DNA of 64,000 bases from Closterium sp. NIES-65 (lineage: Eukaryota; Streptophyta; Zygnematophyceae; Desmidiales; Closteriaceae), in NCBI GenBank assembly GCA_948144175.1, contig CANXME010002665.1, forward strand, positions 1-64,000, given 5' to 3'. Positions within the stretch are counted from its first letter, which is position 1, and every line of letters starts with the position of its first letter. The notes beneath the pieces are model-generated. The model was not told the origin of the DNA, searched no databases, and was given only the letters and a program-made list of their open reading frames with translations. The position numbers were made by a program, and so were the translations under genes. Below, in pieces: positions 54,666-64,000 of this stretch.

Positions 54666-57600
54666 TGTCAGAACATTATAGCTTATGCTTTTGTGTAGGC
54701 TATAGTGGGGTATCCCATAGGGGGTACAACCCAATTAGGGTTAGTACTTGTACCCACTTCACTCATAGTTCATTCATTCTCGTTCTCATTTTCACATGGA
54801 ATCAGAGCAGGTCCCCTCCTAGGGACTGTTTCTTGGGCCCACCGAAGCGCGCCACGAGGCGCGCGTTTTTTTTTTAGCGACCCGACGTGTCCCCCCCCCC
54901 CCCCCCCCCCCCCCCCCAGCGGCCCGACGCGCCGCCTTTCGGTCGCGGCCCCGCCGCCCTACCCTTCGACGGCGCCGCCGCCCTACGTCGCGGCCCCGCC
55001 GCCCTACTTCGACGGCCCCGCCGCCCTACGTCGCGGCCCTGCCGCCCTACCCTACGTCGCGGCCCCGCCGCCCTACCCTTCGACGGCGCCGCCGCCCTAT
55101 GTCGCGGCCCCGCCGCCCTACATCTACGGCCCCGCAGCCCTACGTCGCGGCCCTGCCGCCCTACCCTACGTCGCGGCCCCGCCGCCCTACCCTTCGACGG
55201 CGCTGCCGCCCTACGTCGCGGCCCCGCCGCCCTACTTCGACGGCCCCGCCGCCCTACGTTGCGGCCCCGCCGCCCTACTTTGACGGCCCCGCCGCCCTAC
55301 GTCGCGTCCCCGACGCCCTACCCTACTTCGCGGCCCCGCCGCCCTACGTTGCGGCCCCGCCGCCCTACCCTACATCGACGGCCCCGCCGCCCTACTTTGC
55401 GGCCCCCGCCGCCCTACTCGACGGCCCCGCCGTACTACGTCACAACCCCGCCGCCCTACTCAGCGGCCCGCCAGACGCCCTACCTGCGGCACGCCTGCCG
55501 CCCTACCTGCGGCCCACCCGCCGCCCGACCGCCGGGTCCCCCAGCCGCTGAGCCGCCGAGCCGCCCAGCAGACGACCGCCGAGCCGCCGAGCCGCCCAGC
55601 AGCCGAGCCGTCCAACACCCGAGCTGCCGAGCCGCCGAGCCGCCCAGCAGCCGAGCAGCCGAGCCGCCGAGCCGCCCAGCAGCCGAGCCGCCGAGCAGCC
55701 GAGCCGCCCCGCAGCCGAGCCGCCGGCCGCTGAGCTGCCCTACTTCCATACCGCCCGTTCTGCCCAGTCTGGTGAGCACAGAGCCTTCTTTTTCACTGCG
55801 CTGCCCTCACCCTACTGCTTACACTGCTAGGAGTCTGTCGTCATGGCTACCCCCAGTGTCCTCGCTTTTAACGCTGAGGGTCGGGCCATTGACTTTGAGG
55901 TCTGGGTAGATGACCTCCAGCTGTTCTTACAGTGCGATAGGGCAGACGGCCTCTCTCTCTTTGACCTTACCTCTGGCGCTTCCCTTGCCCCTGCTGCTGA
56001 TGCTGACCCTACTGTTCGCTCCCAGTGGGCTACGCGCGATGCTGTAGCACGTCTTGCTGTGCGTCGCCACCTCCCTACCTCTGAGCGTGCGCACTTTAGT
56101 CAGTACAAGAGTGCTCAGACCTTGTACGACGATCTAGTTGCGCGCTACTCCTCCCCTGCCACTGCTGCACTGAGCCGCCTCATGCTACCCTTCCTCTTCC
56201 TTGACCTTGCCGCCTTTCCCACAGTCGCTGATCTCATTACGCATCTCCGCACTAGTGACACCCGCTACCGCGTTGCGCTTCCTGCTGACTTCTGCTGCCG
56301 GAGGTGCTGAGGGTGCTGGTGATGTCCCTGCTGTGTCTGGTGCCGCTGCGCGGCCTCGGCCGTACTTCGTTCCGCTCCTTCAGCAGGTTCTTGGTCTTCC
56401 TCCTCTCTTAGAGGGTCCACCGCCTGTCCAGTCGCAGTCACAGTTACCGCCGGCCTCCCCACTGCCTTCTCCCTCTCCGTACACTGGTCCTACTGGAGGT
56501 CTTGCTGAGCGTCGTGAGCCTGCGTCTCGTCCTGCGTCGCCTGTTCGTACTGCTCGCACTAGTGGTCGCAGTTTGCGTCAGCGTCCTCCTCCTGTCCCTG
56601 GCACGCACCGGATGTCTCTGTGTCCGTCCACTGCTCCTCTGCGTGCCCCTTTGCCCTCTCCTCCTGAGTCCTCTCTTCCTGCGCTTGCCGACCCTGAGTC
56701 GGACTCTCTTCGTGCTGCCAGTCCTACTGTCACGCGTCTCCTTGCTACTGTCGTCACTGACCCCTCCTTGGAGTCCACTGCTGCGTCTGCTCTTGTTGCT
56801 GAGCTCGTCGACTTTGCTGCTCGCTGTCGTCTAGACTACGCTGCTAGTCTTGTTGCTGAGTCTGCGTCTGTCTGTCCTCCGTCCGTCGGGGGTGAGTGTG
56901 CTCTTGGCACGGACGTCCTTGAGGACAGGCAGGAGGAGTTTCAGTGTCAGGCTGCTGCTTCACCTCATCTCGCGTCTGTACTGCTTGCCCCTGAGGGAGA
57001 CCCGGATGCACTAGACATCCCAACTCCGCGCTCTTACGCGGAGGCCGTAGAGGGTCCCTACTCCTCTCAATGGCAGGCAGCTATGGATGCAGAGATGGCT
57101 TCCTGGAAGTCCACAGGCACCTACGTTGACGCGGTTCCCCCTCCTGGGGCGAACATCGTCAGTGGGATGTGGATCTTCAGGGTGAAGCGGCCACGGGGCT
57201 CTCCACCTGTCTTCAAGGCGCGGTACGTGGCTCGTGGCTTCAGTCAGCGGCAGGGAGTTGACTACTTTCAGACCTTCTCTCCCACCCCAAAGATGACCAC
57301 TCTTCGGTTGCTGCTGCACATAGCCGCTCAGCGCGACTACGAGGTCCACTCTCTTGACTTCAGCACTGCTTTCTTGCAGGGTAGCCTGCACGAGGAGATC
57401 TGGCTGCGCCGTCCACCTGGCTTCACTGGGACTTTCCCTCCTGGCACCCAGTGGAGCCTCCGACGGCCAGTCTACGGTCTCCGCCAGGCATTGCGTGAGT
57501 GGCACGACACACTGAGGACTACGCTTGCGGCTCTTGGGTTTGCTCCCTCTACTGCTGACCCGTCGTTGTTTCTGCGCACCGACACTTCTCTGCCGCCGTT

Positions 57601-58948
57601 CTACATCCTCGTGTACGTCGACGACTTGGTCTTTGCCACAGCAGACACTGCTGGACTCGCCTACGTGAAGTCCGAGCTGCAGAAGAGACACACGTGCACA
57701 GACCTGGGTGAACTGCGCAGCTACCTTGGCTTGTAGATCACTCGGGACAGAGCACGCCGCACCATTACCTTGACTCAGTCACACATGGTGCAGCAGGTCC
57801 TTCAGCGCTTCGGCTTCACGTACTCCTCGCCTCAGGCCACTCCTCTGTCTACTCGCCACTCGCTCTCAGCTCTGCCTTCGGATGAGTCCGTAGAGTCGAG
57901 TGGCCCGTACCCAGAGCTTGTTGGCTGCCTCATGTACCTGATGACCTGCACACGACCTGACCTTGCATACCCTCTTAGCATTCTCGCACGCTATGTTGCT
58001 CCTGGGAGACACCGACCAGAGCACATGGCTGCAGCGAAGAGAGTGTTGCGCTACTTGTGCAGTACGTCGGGCATGGGGCTAGTGCTTGGAGGGCGGAGTC
58101 CAGTGGTCCTCACTGGGCACGCGGACGCTTCTTGGGCTGACGACCAGGCTACGCAGCGCTCGTCGCAGGGTTACACCTTCAGTCTTGGTTCCGGCTCTGT
58201 TTCGTGGCGGGCTACTCGCTTGTCTTCTGTTCTCGGCTCCAGTTGTGAGGCTGAGATCTACGCCGGGGCCATGCCTGCTCAGGAGCTTCGCTGGCTCACC
58301 TACCTGCTGACTGACCTTGGAGAGCCGCCTCGTTCTCCTCTAGTGCTGTACGTAGACAACAAGGCCATGCTGGCCTTGTGTCGAGAGCAGCGCCTGGAGC
58401 ACTGAACGAAGCACATTGCTCTCCACTACTTTCTTGCTCGTGAGCTGCAGCAGGGTGGTCAGTTGCGACTTGCGTACGTGGCCTCTGAGGCCAACACTGC
58501 TGATGTTTTCACTAAGGCACTTCCGCCTTGTGATCATCAGCGTTTCTGCACTCTGCTGGGACTTGTCCCAGTCTTGCCTCACTTGCTCACCTCTTGACCT
58601 TACTTGTACTCTTGCATATATATATATATATATACCTGCTCTTGCTTGTCTAGACTTATATATATATGTCTCCTCCTGCATGTGAACTGGCCTTGTGGCC
58701 TTGACCTTGTGCTCAGACTGTGTGGTGACGTTGTGATCCACCCTGAGCTTGCTTTGCTCTGCTTTGCTTGACTGGTCTTGTGACCCCTTGTTCTCCCCCA
58801 CTTTGCCTATGGGGGTGTGTCAGAACATTATAGCTTATGCTTTTGTGTAGGCTATAGTGGGGTATCCCATAGGGGGTACAACCCAATTTGGGTAAGTACT
58901 TGTACCCACTTCACTCATAGTTCATTCATTCTCGTTCTCATTCTCACA
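54666..58948 (+). mobile_element. Copia element E nested in D, internally deleted
   Basis: The LTRs are 54666-54796 and 58818-58948 (131 bp each, three differences). TSD gaagc is at 54661-54665 and 58949-58953. The primer-binding site TGGAATCAGAGC is at 54797. A run of about 27 C bases (near 54891-54917) precedes a leader of gccgccctacgtcgcggccc-type repeats (54940-55470). Only the Gag N-terminus and the RT/RNase H part remain, joined at about 56290. Confidence 0.93.
55843..58596 (+). pseudogene. Element E truncated Gag fused to RT/RNase H
   Basis: Gag reads MATPSVLAFNAEGRAIDFEVW to LPADFC (55843-56293). A deletion then joins it to the linker before reverse transcriptase (GGAEGAGDVPAVSGAAARPRPYFVPLL). 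The glycine tract, zinc motif, protease and all of the integrase are lost, with a frame change at the join. Reverse transcriptase is otherwise good (FKARYVARGFSQ, YVDDLVF). TAG at 57734 replaces CAG and TGA at 58403 replaces AGA. The tail ends LLTS and TGA near 58596. Confidence 0.88.
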
Positions 58949-60357
58949 GAAGCGACCGCCGGGCTCTCCGCCTGTCTTCAAGGCGCGTTACGTTGCACGA
59001 GGCTTTAGTCAGTGAGAGGGAGTTGACTTCTTCCAGACCTTCTCCCCGACCCCGAAGATGACCACTCTTCGGGTTCTGCTGCACGTCGCCACTCAGCGTG
59101 ACTACGAGCTCCACTCTCTTGACTTCAGCACTGCTTTCCTGCAGGGCAGCCTGCACGAGGAGATCTGGCTGCACCGCCCACCTGGCTTCACTGGGTCGTT
59201 CCCTTGTGGTACCCAGTGGAGCCTCCGACGGCCAGTCTACGGTCTCCGCCATGCGCCTCGTGAGTGGCACGACACACTGAGGACTACGCGTGCGGCTCTT
59301 GGGTTCGCGCCTTCTACTGCTGACCCGTCGCTGTTTCTACGCACCGACACCTCACTGCCTCCGTTCTACGTCCTTGTGTACGTTGACGACTTGGTCTTTG
59401 CTATTGCTGACACTGTGGCACTCGCCCACGTGAAGTCGGCGCTGCAGAAGAGACACACGTGCACAGACCTGGGTGAACTGACAAGCTATCTTGGCTTGCG
59501 GATCACCCGGGACAGAGCACGCCGCACCATCACCTTGACTCAGTCACACATGGTGCAGCAGGTCCTTCAGCGCTTCCGCTTCACGTACTCCTCGCCTCAG
59601 CCCACTCCTCTGCCTACCAGTCACTCGCTCTCAGCTCTGCCTTCGGATGAGTCCGTAGAGCCGAGTGGCCCGTATCCTGAGCTTGGGGGTTGCCTCATGT
59701 ACCTGATGACCTGCACTCGACCTGACCTTGCATACCCTCTTAGCATTCTTGCACGCTGTGTCGCTCCCGGCTGTCACCGGAAGGAGCACATGGATGCAGC
59801 TAAGAGGGTGTTGCGCTACTTGTGGCTTGGGGCTAGTGCTTGGAGGGCGAGACCCAGTTGTTCTCACTGGGCACTCAGACGCTTCTTGGGCGGACGACCA
59901 GGCTACTCAGCGGTCGTCTCAGGGTTACACCTTCAGTCTTGGCTCTGGTTCAGTTTCTTGGCGTTCTACTCGCTCTTCTTCTGTTCTCAGCTCCTGTTGT
60001 GAGGCTGAGATCTACGCCACAGCCATGGCGGCCCAGGAGCTACGCTGGCTCACCTACTTGCTGACCGACCTTGGAGAGCAGCCTCGTTCTCCTCCAGTGC
60101 TGTACGTCGACAACAAGGCAGCCATTGCCTTGTGTCAGGAGCACAGACTGGAGCACAGAACGAAGCACATTTCTCTGCGCTACTTCCTTGCTCGAGAGCT
60201 ATAGCAGCGTGGTCAGCTTCGTCTGTGTTACGTGGCCTCTGAGGGCAACACTGCTGATGTGTTCACCAAGGCGCTTCAGCCTTGTGACCATCAGCGCTTT
60301 TGCACTCTTCTAGGCCTTGTGCCTACTGAACCTCACTTGCTTACTTCTTGAGTCTGT
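58949..60357 (+). pseudogene. Element D reverse transcriptase and RNase H, continuation after E
   Basis: It resumes inside RT right after the gaagc duplication (KRPPGSPPVFKARYVARGF). TGA at 59013 replaces CGA. The frame is open from 59058 with SLDFSTAFLQG and YVDDLVFAI. A small deletion near 59821 shifts the frame before RNase H (VVLTGHSDASWADD, CCEAEIYATAM, YVDNKAAIAL). TAG at 60202 replaces CAG. A 3' UTR with TATATA tracts and ccaccctgagcttg leads to the purine tract at 60577-60586. Confidence 0.83.
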
Positions 60358-60718
60358 TTGTACTGTGATCTCTATATATATATACCTGCATGTTTACTCT
60401 TGCTAGGTTGTGATCTTTGTACCTCTTGTTCTTTTATAAACCTGCATGTGAACTGGTCTTATGACCACTTGCTTGTGCTCGGAATTTGTGTGGTATCCTT
60501 GAGATCCACCCTGAGCTTGTTTTGCCTTGCTTTGCCTTGACTGGTCTTGTGACCCCTAGTTCTCCCCCACTTCGCCTATGGGGGTGTGTCAAACATTATA
60601 TATGTTGTGCTTGTTTAGGCTACAGTGGGTTAGCCTATAGGGGGTACACAATTCTAGGGTTAGGTACTTGTACTAATTTCACTGTTAGTTCAATCATTCC
60701 TGTTCGTTCATTTCATTA

Positions 60719-61320
60719 GCCTGAAGCGGAACATCTAGCTGAGCTCGACTGCGCTCTTCACTACCTCTTACTACAAGAACGCAACCACACTGCCTAAGTT
60801 AATCGGCTACGTCGACGCCGATCACGCTGGCGACTCCGACAATAGGCGTTCTCGCACCGGCTACATCTACCGCCTCGAACCTATCGGACCTATCTCTTGG
60901 CAATCGAGCAAGCAGGAATTAATCGCCCTCTCGTCAGCTGAAGCAGAATATATTGCACTCTGCTCAGCCACCAAGGAAGGACTTTACCTTCACGAACTAA
61001 TGGAAGAAGCGAAACTGGCTCAGTTACCCAGCTTCACTCTGTTATGCGACAACCACTCGGCAATTCGCATCGCCAACAAGAACGGCTTCGCGAACAGGAC
61101 GAAACACATCGCCCTGCGATATTTCTTCGTAAAGGACAAGATCGAAAAAGGGAGGCTCGAGCTGTCATACTGCCTCACGTCCGAGATGGCAGCTGACTAC
61201 CTGACCAAGAAGCTCGGAAAGCAGAAGTTCGAGTACTGCATGCTGCTGACTGGACAGAGCCACGTCACTAGCAGCGACACTCCAGAAGCGAAGGGGAGTG
61301 TTGGAAACAATCGATCTTAA
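60719..61320 (+). pseudogene. Element C RNase H, continuation after D
   Basis: It resumes EAEHLAELDCALHYL directly after D. A one-base shift occurs near 60790. RNase H then reads GYVDADHAGDSDNRRSRTGY, LSSAEAEYIAL, LLCDNHSAIRIA and NRTKHIALRYFFVKD. The frame ends NNRS and TAA at 61318, overlapping the start of the 3' LTR at 61299. The purine tract gaaggggag is at 61290-61298. Confidence 0.85.
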
Positions 61321-61744
61321 GCGCCTCTGTCGTGTCGAAACACTAAGGCATGAACGAAGCGAAGCATATCGAAGCACCGGCGAGTCAACCCTCGGAGGTT
61401 GAAAGTAACTGTTGGAGGTTACGCGAAAGCCCAAGGTCAGCGACCTTTGACCTGACAAATACAGCGCGACAGCAAGGACACACAACTGACTTGCTATAGA
61501 GCAGTTGCCCGAGTCGTCACCGTATCGAACCGCAATAGCAACAGTAAAGTAGTTATAAATGCATTTCTTCGTATTCCTTGTACTCTTATATAATCTTGTA
61601 TCTCCTTGCTTTAATCAATCTACTTTGCCCTCACATACTAGCGCAAGGTGGTTCACAGTACTTCATTAAACGCTTCCGCTATTACATCAGTCTTACCCAG
61701 AGTTCACCCCTGCAAAGATCCTAAGGGCTTTTCTCAGCCCAACA
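61299..61744 (+). repeat. 3' LTR of element C
   Basis: 446 bp, bounded by TGTTGG and CCAACA, a perfect 6-bp inverted end. The last 185 bp match the surviving 5' LTR (37666-37850) with one difference. Confidence 0.92.
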
Positions 61745-61831
61745 AACTTTCCATTAACTAAGACAATCACATACAATGGTGGTCTCTGCTTTTCTGCCCT
61801 ACACAACTTTCAACCTGTCTAGTCTACCCTA

Positions 61832-64000
61832 TGGCCTATTCCTCCTCCTCGTCCGACTCTGGCTCTGTAGAGTTGTTGCCCCAGAACCCATCGGCCTGGA
61901 TGTCGTCGTCCACCTCCACCTCATGGGACAACTGGCCTCACCGGTGCGCCAACACCAGTTTGTCCTCACTCCCGTCAAGGGCGTTGCTGATGCCGCACGT
62001 GAGGAAGGCTCTCTTGATCAGGTCGACGGGCACAGACTTCCACGCCCGTGAAATCCACTTGAGCACCACCCCCGGAGGTGGTTTCTTGATGTTCCCTCCA
62101 TCACACAATTTGGGGAGGGGAAAACATGAGTGCATCAACAGGCATACAAGCACACGATTTGGAGACGGTAGGACATGTCGCCACTCACCTGCCGGGGTCA
62201 GGATGTTCATGCCGTCCTCCTCAAACCAATTCTGGTACTGCTGACGAATGCTTGCTTTGAAGCTCTTGTTGATCGACACATCGAGCGGCTGCAGGTCTGC
62301 CGTGCATCTCGCAGGGATGATTGCAGGCACGATGTTGAGCGCTGCGAATCTCGCCTTCACTTCGGGTGTTAGGTGACCGCGGTAGGAGTCAAGCACCAGC
62401 ATGGCGCTACGACTCTGCAGGCCGAATTTTGGCTTCAGGAACGGCACCACACCCGCATCGAGCCACTCGATGATGCCCGCGGCCTCCATCCACCCGTTCG
62501 CTTGGCAGCCGACCACAGCATCTGCACGCAGGAGAACGACAGGTTAGAACGACTCTGGTTCAACCATTCAGGAAATCGCCCTTGGGGAGTGTCTTGCGCT
62601 TGAAAAACACCCATGGCTTTAACTTCTCGCCTGTCGCCGTGCATGCAAGCATCACGGTGACTCTCTCCTTCTGATAGCCACCGATGCAGATAGGCACCGA
62701 CCTCACGCCCGTCTGCTCCACGGTGGTCGTCGCCGGCATCTCCAACCACATCGGTGTCTGGTCGGCGTTGATGATGTAACGGTTGTTAATGTCGTATTCG
62801 TTCCGGGCATCTTGTACGTACTGCCAGAAGTCTTTGCACTGGTCCGCCATGTCTGCGCACATGGAGGGTGTCAGTAGATCTGCACTGTGGATGCCCGATT
62901 GATCCTACGGGGGGTTACAGGCGCGTTTGCCTGGGGGGTTATGGGCGCACTCTGACCCGCTACTTAACAAGCCCTTTTATCCCAATGGTCTAGTGGTTGG
63001 GATTCTGAGATGGTATCCAGAGCGAAGGTCTCGGGTTCGAATCCCGGTGTATGCACTTCGGGCATCCCAGTGCGGGGGGGTGTCAGAGGTCTACTGGTGA
63101 TCCCCGATCGATCCTAGGGAAGGGTTACAGGCACATTTGCCTGGGGGGTTATGGGCGCACTGACCCGCTACTGAAACAAGCCCTTTTATCCCAATGGTCT
63201 AGTGGTTGGGATTCTGAGATGGTATCAGAGCGATGGTCTCGGGTTCGAATCCTGGTGTATGCACTTCGGGCATCCCAGTGCGGGGGGGTGTCAGAGGTCC
63301 ACTGGTGATCCCCGATTGATCCTAGGGAAGGGTTACAGACATGTTGGTCTGGGGGGTTATGGGCGCACTGACCCGCTACTTAACAAGCCCTTTTATCCCA
63401 GTGGTTAGTGACTGGGATTCTGACATGGTGTCAGAGTGGTCTCGGGTTCGAATCCCGGTGTATGCACATGTAGGCCGTTGCCGCTGTGCTCAGTCCTGGG
63501 CCTCCCAGTGTGGGGGGGTGTCAGTAGATCTGCACTGTGGATGCCCGATTGATCCTACGGGGGGTTACAGGCGCGTTTGCCTGGGGGGTTATGGGCGCAC
63601 TCTGACCCGCTACTTAACAAGCCCTTTTATCCCAATGGTCTAGTGGTTGGGATTCTGAGAGAGGGAAGGACACATAGGGAGCCGGATTAGTATCGCGCAC
63701 ATGAGACATGCAACAAAGAAAAAATCAATCTCGGGATTCATCGAAATCAACGGTAAAAAAATCACTTACGCTCCTGTGTTTTCTGCGTCACCTTTGTTTT
63801 CATGCGCACGCTGAGGTTCCACCGCTTGCGGAAGCGCTCCATCTACCGATGACTGCCTTTCCACTTGACGCCAGGGAACAGCACCTTCATAACTTCTTTG
63901 GACCACTCTTGCAGCCGGCCGACCGAAACCGCAACTCCGCAGCGTCGCCAGTCGAGGATTTGCGCGTACACCTTTAACTCCATAGGTCGGTACCAAGACG
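61832..64000 (-). pseudogene. Second pogo-like DDE transposase (pogo-2), decayed and open at window end
   Basis: The exon structure matches pogo-1: exon 4 at 61832-62095, exon 3 at 62189-62521, exon 2 at 62565-62852, and exon 1 from about 63770 to beyond 64000. Exon 2 has NADQTPMWLEMP and exon 3 has LVLDSYRGHL and LQPLDVSINKSFK, so the catalytic aspartates remain. Damage: TAG in exon 1 (plus-strand 63843-63845) where pogo-1 has a tryptophan codon, and TGA in exon 4 (61938-61940) where pogo-1 has AGA. Intron 1 is enlarged by the TRIM insertion. Element C ends about 85 bp beyond its stop codon, so C probably landed in the 3' part of this element. No terminal inverted repeat is visible inside the window. 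Confidence 0.88.
62869..63660 (+). mobile_element. TRIM-type miniature LTR retrotransposon concatemer (4 LTRs, 3 internal segments)
   Basis: LTRs: 62869-63010, 63081-63219, 63289-63425 and 63519-63660, all starting TGTCAG and 137-142 bp long. Internal segments of 70, 69 and 93 bp each begin with a primer-binding-site word (TGGTATCCAGAGC, TGGTATCAGAGC, TGGTGTCAGAG) and end in a G-rich purine tract (gggggggtg). The 5-bp target duplication gaggg flanks the array (62864-62868 and 63661-63665). The first and last LTR are identical; the inner two differ. Each LTR ends with a tRNA-Glu-like A-box region (TGGTCTAGTGGTTGGGATTC, or a shorter variant) and each internal segment has a B-box word (GGTTCGAATCC). 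It lies in intron 1 of the pogo-2 pseudogene and has no coding capacity. Strand is assigned from the PBS to purine-tract order. Confidence 0.85.

Larger units (their letters stand above)
49248..60718 (+). mobile_element. Copia element D nested in C, host of E
   Basis: The LTRs are 49248-49379 and 60587-60718 (132 bp each, two differences). TSD gcctg is at 49243-49247 and 60719-60723. The primer-binding site TGGTATAGAGCAGG starts at 49380. The leader (about 49430-50020) is built of GC-rich words such as cggccccgcgctcgcccc. The coding region is broken by frameshifts and by element E (54666-58948). Confidence 0.93.
37666..61744 (+). mobile_element. Copia element C, host of nested elements D, E and F
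   Basis: The 5' LTR survives only as its last 185 bp (37666-37850). The 3' LTR is complete at 61299-61744 (446 bp, TGTTGG...CCAACA). The shared 185 bp differ at one base. The primer-binding site TGGTATGAGAGC follows at 37851. The internal sequence is interrupted by F (39418-46126, TSD tcgtg) and D (49248-60718, TSD gcctg). Removing these restores the continuity of protease and of reverse transcriptase/RNase H. The 5' LTR is cut by element B. The right flank is the 3' end of the second pogo-like gene. Confidence 0.9.

Noticed and set aside
27884-60204. TAG read as glutamine (variant nuclear code as in some ulvophyte algae)
   Set aside because: Many TAGs replace CAG, but TGA, TAA and other sense-to-stop changes also occur. 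The PFC1-like gene and both pogo copies end with TAG where the proteins are expected to end.
62985-63460. Tandem tRNA genes (A-box and B-box words repeated)
   Set aside because: The words recur, but no acceptor stem pairs (the tccca start faces a tgtatgca end) and the middle is too long for an anticodon arm. LTR-type borders and a shared TSD explain them better.

Overview
The window looks like nuclear DNA of a green-lineage eukaryote, most likely a streptophyte alga or early-diverging land plant. The evidence is a plant-type three-repeat MYB (MYB3R) gene, a plastid-type rRNA dimethyltransferase (PFC1-like) gene split by nine GT-AG introns, Ty1/copia elements with the plant primer-binding site TGGTATCAGAGC, and two intron-bearing pogo-like transposases. 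Species cannot be read from the sequence. Introns are rich in GC-biased minisatellites and the MYB gene in CAG microsatellites.

Layout. 1-1875: 3' end of a decayed Ty1/copia element with its LTR. About 3.7-13.06 kb: the MYB3R gene (R1, R2 and R3 repeats in short exons, then a very long Q/A/S/P-rich C-terminal region that keeps two MYB3R-specific motifs). 13.63-21.26 kb: a ten-exon PFC1/KsgA/Dim1-family gene whose exons join into an uninterrupted 464-codon frame. Its introns hold many minisatellites, a 728-bp MITE and a duplicated dead exon. 21.53-24.63 kb: an apparently complete pogo-like DNA transposon with TA target duplication. 24.63-25.9 kb: broken ends of pogo, copia and an unknown inverted-repeat element.

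From 25.9 kb onward the window is a transposon graveyard with a resolvable nesting order. Elements A (plus) and B (minus) are related copia elements with LTRs of about 130 bp. Element C (37.67-61.74 kb) is a different copia family. It sits next to the 3' end of a second, decayed pogo-like transposase gene (minus strand, 61.83-64.0 kb) and was itself hit twice: by F (39.42-46.13 kb, TSD tcgtg) and by D (49.25-60.72 kb, TSD gcctg). D was then hit by E (54.67-58.95 kb, TSD gaagc). Intron 1 of the second pogo copy holds a miniature LTR array (62.87-63.66 kb, TSD gaggg): four about-140-bp LTRs alternating with three 69-93-bp internal segments.

Most notable signals: (1) that TRIM concatemer, whose LTR end and internal segment together resemble the two halves of a tRNA-Glu-type pol III promoter; (2) minisatellites in the PFC1 gene that start exactly at 5' splice sites and repeat the donor in every unit; (3) an expanded C-X13-C-X3-H-X4-C motif in the copia Gag in place of a normal zinc knuckle; (4) an excess of CAG-to-TAG stops in the decayed copia copies.
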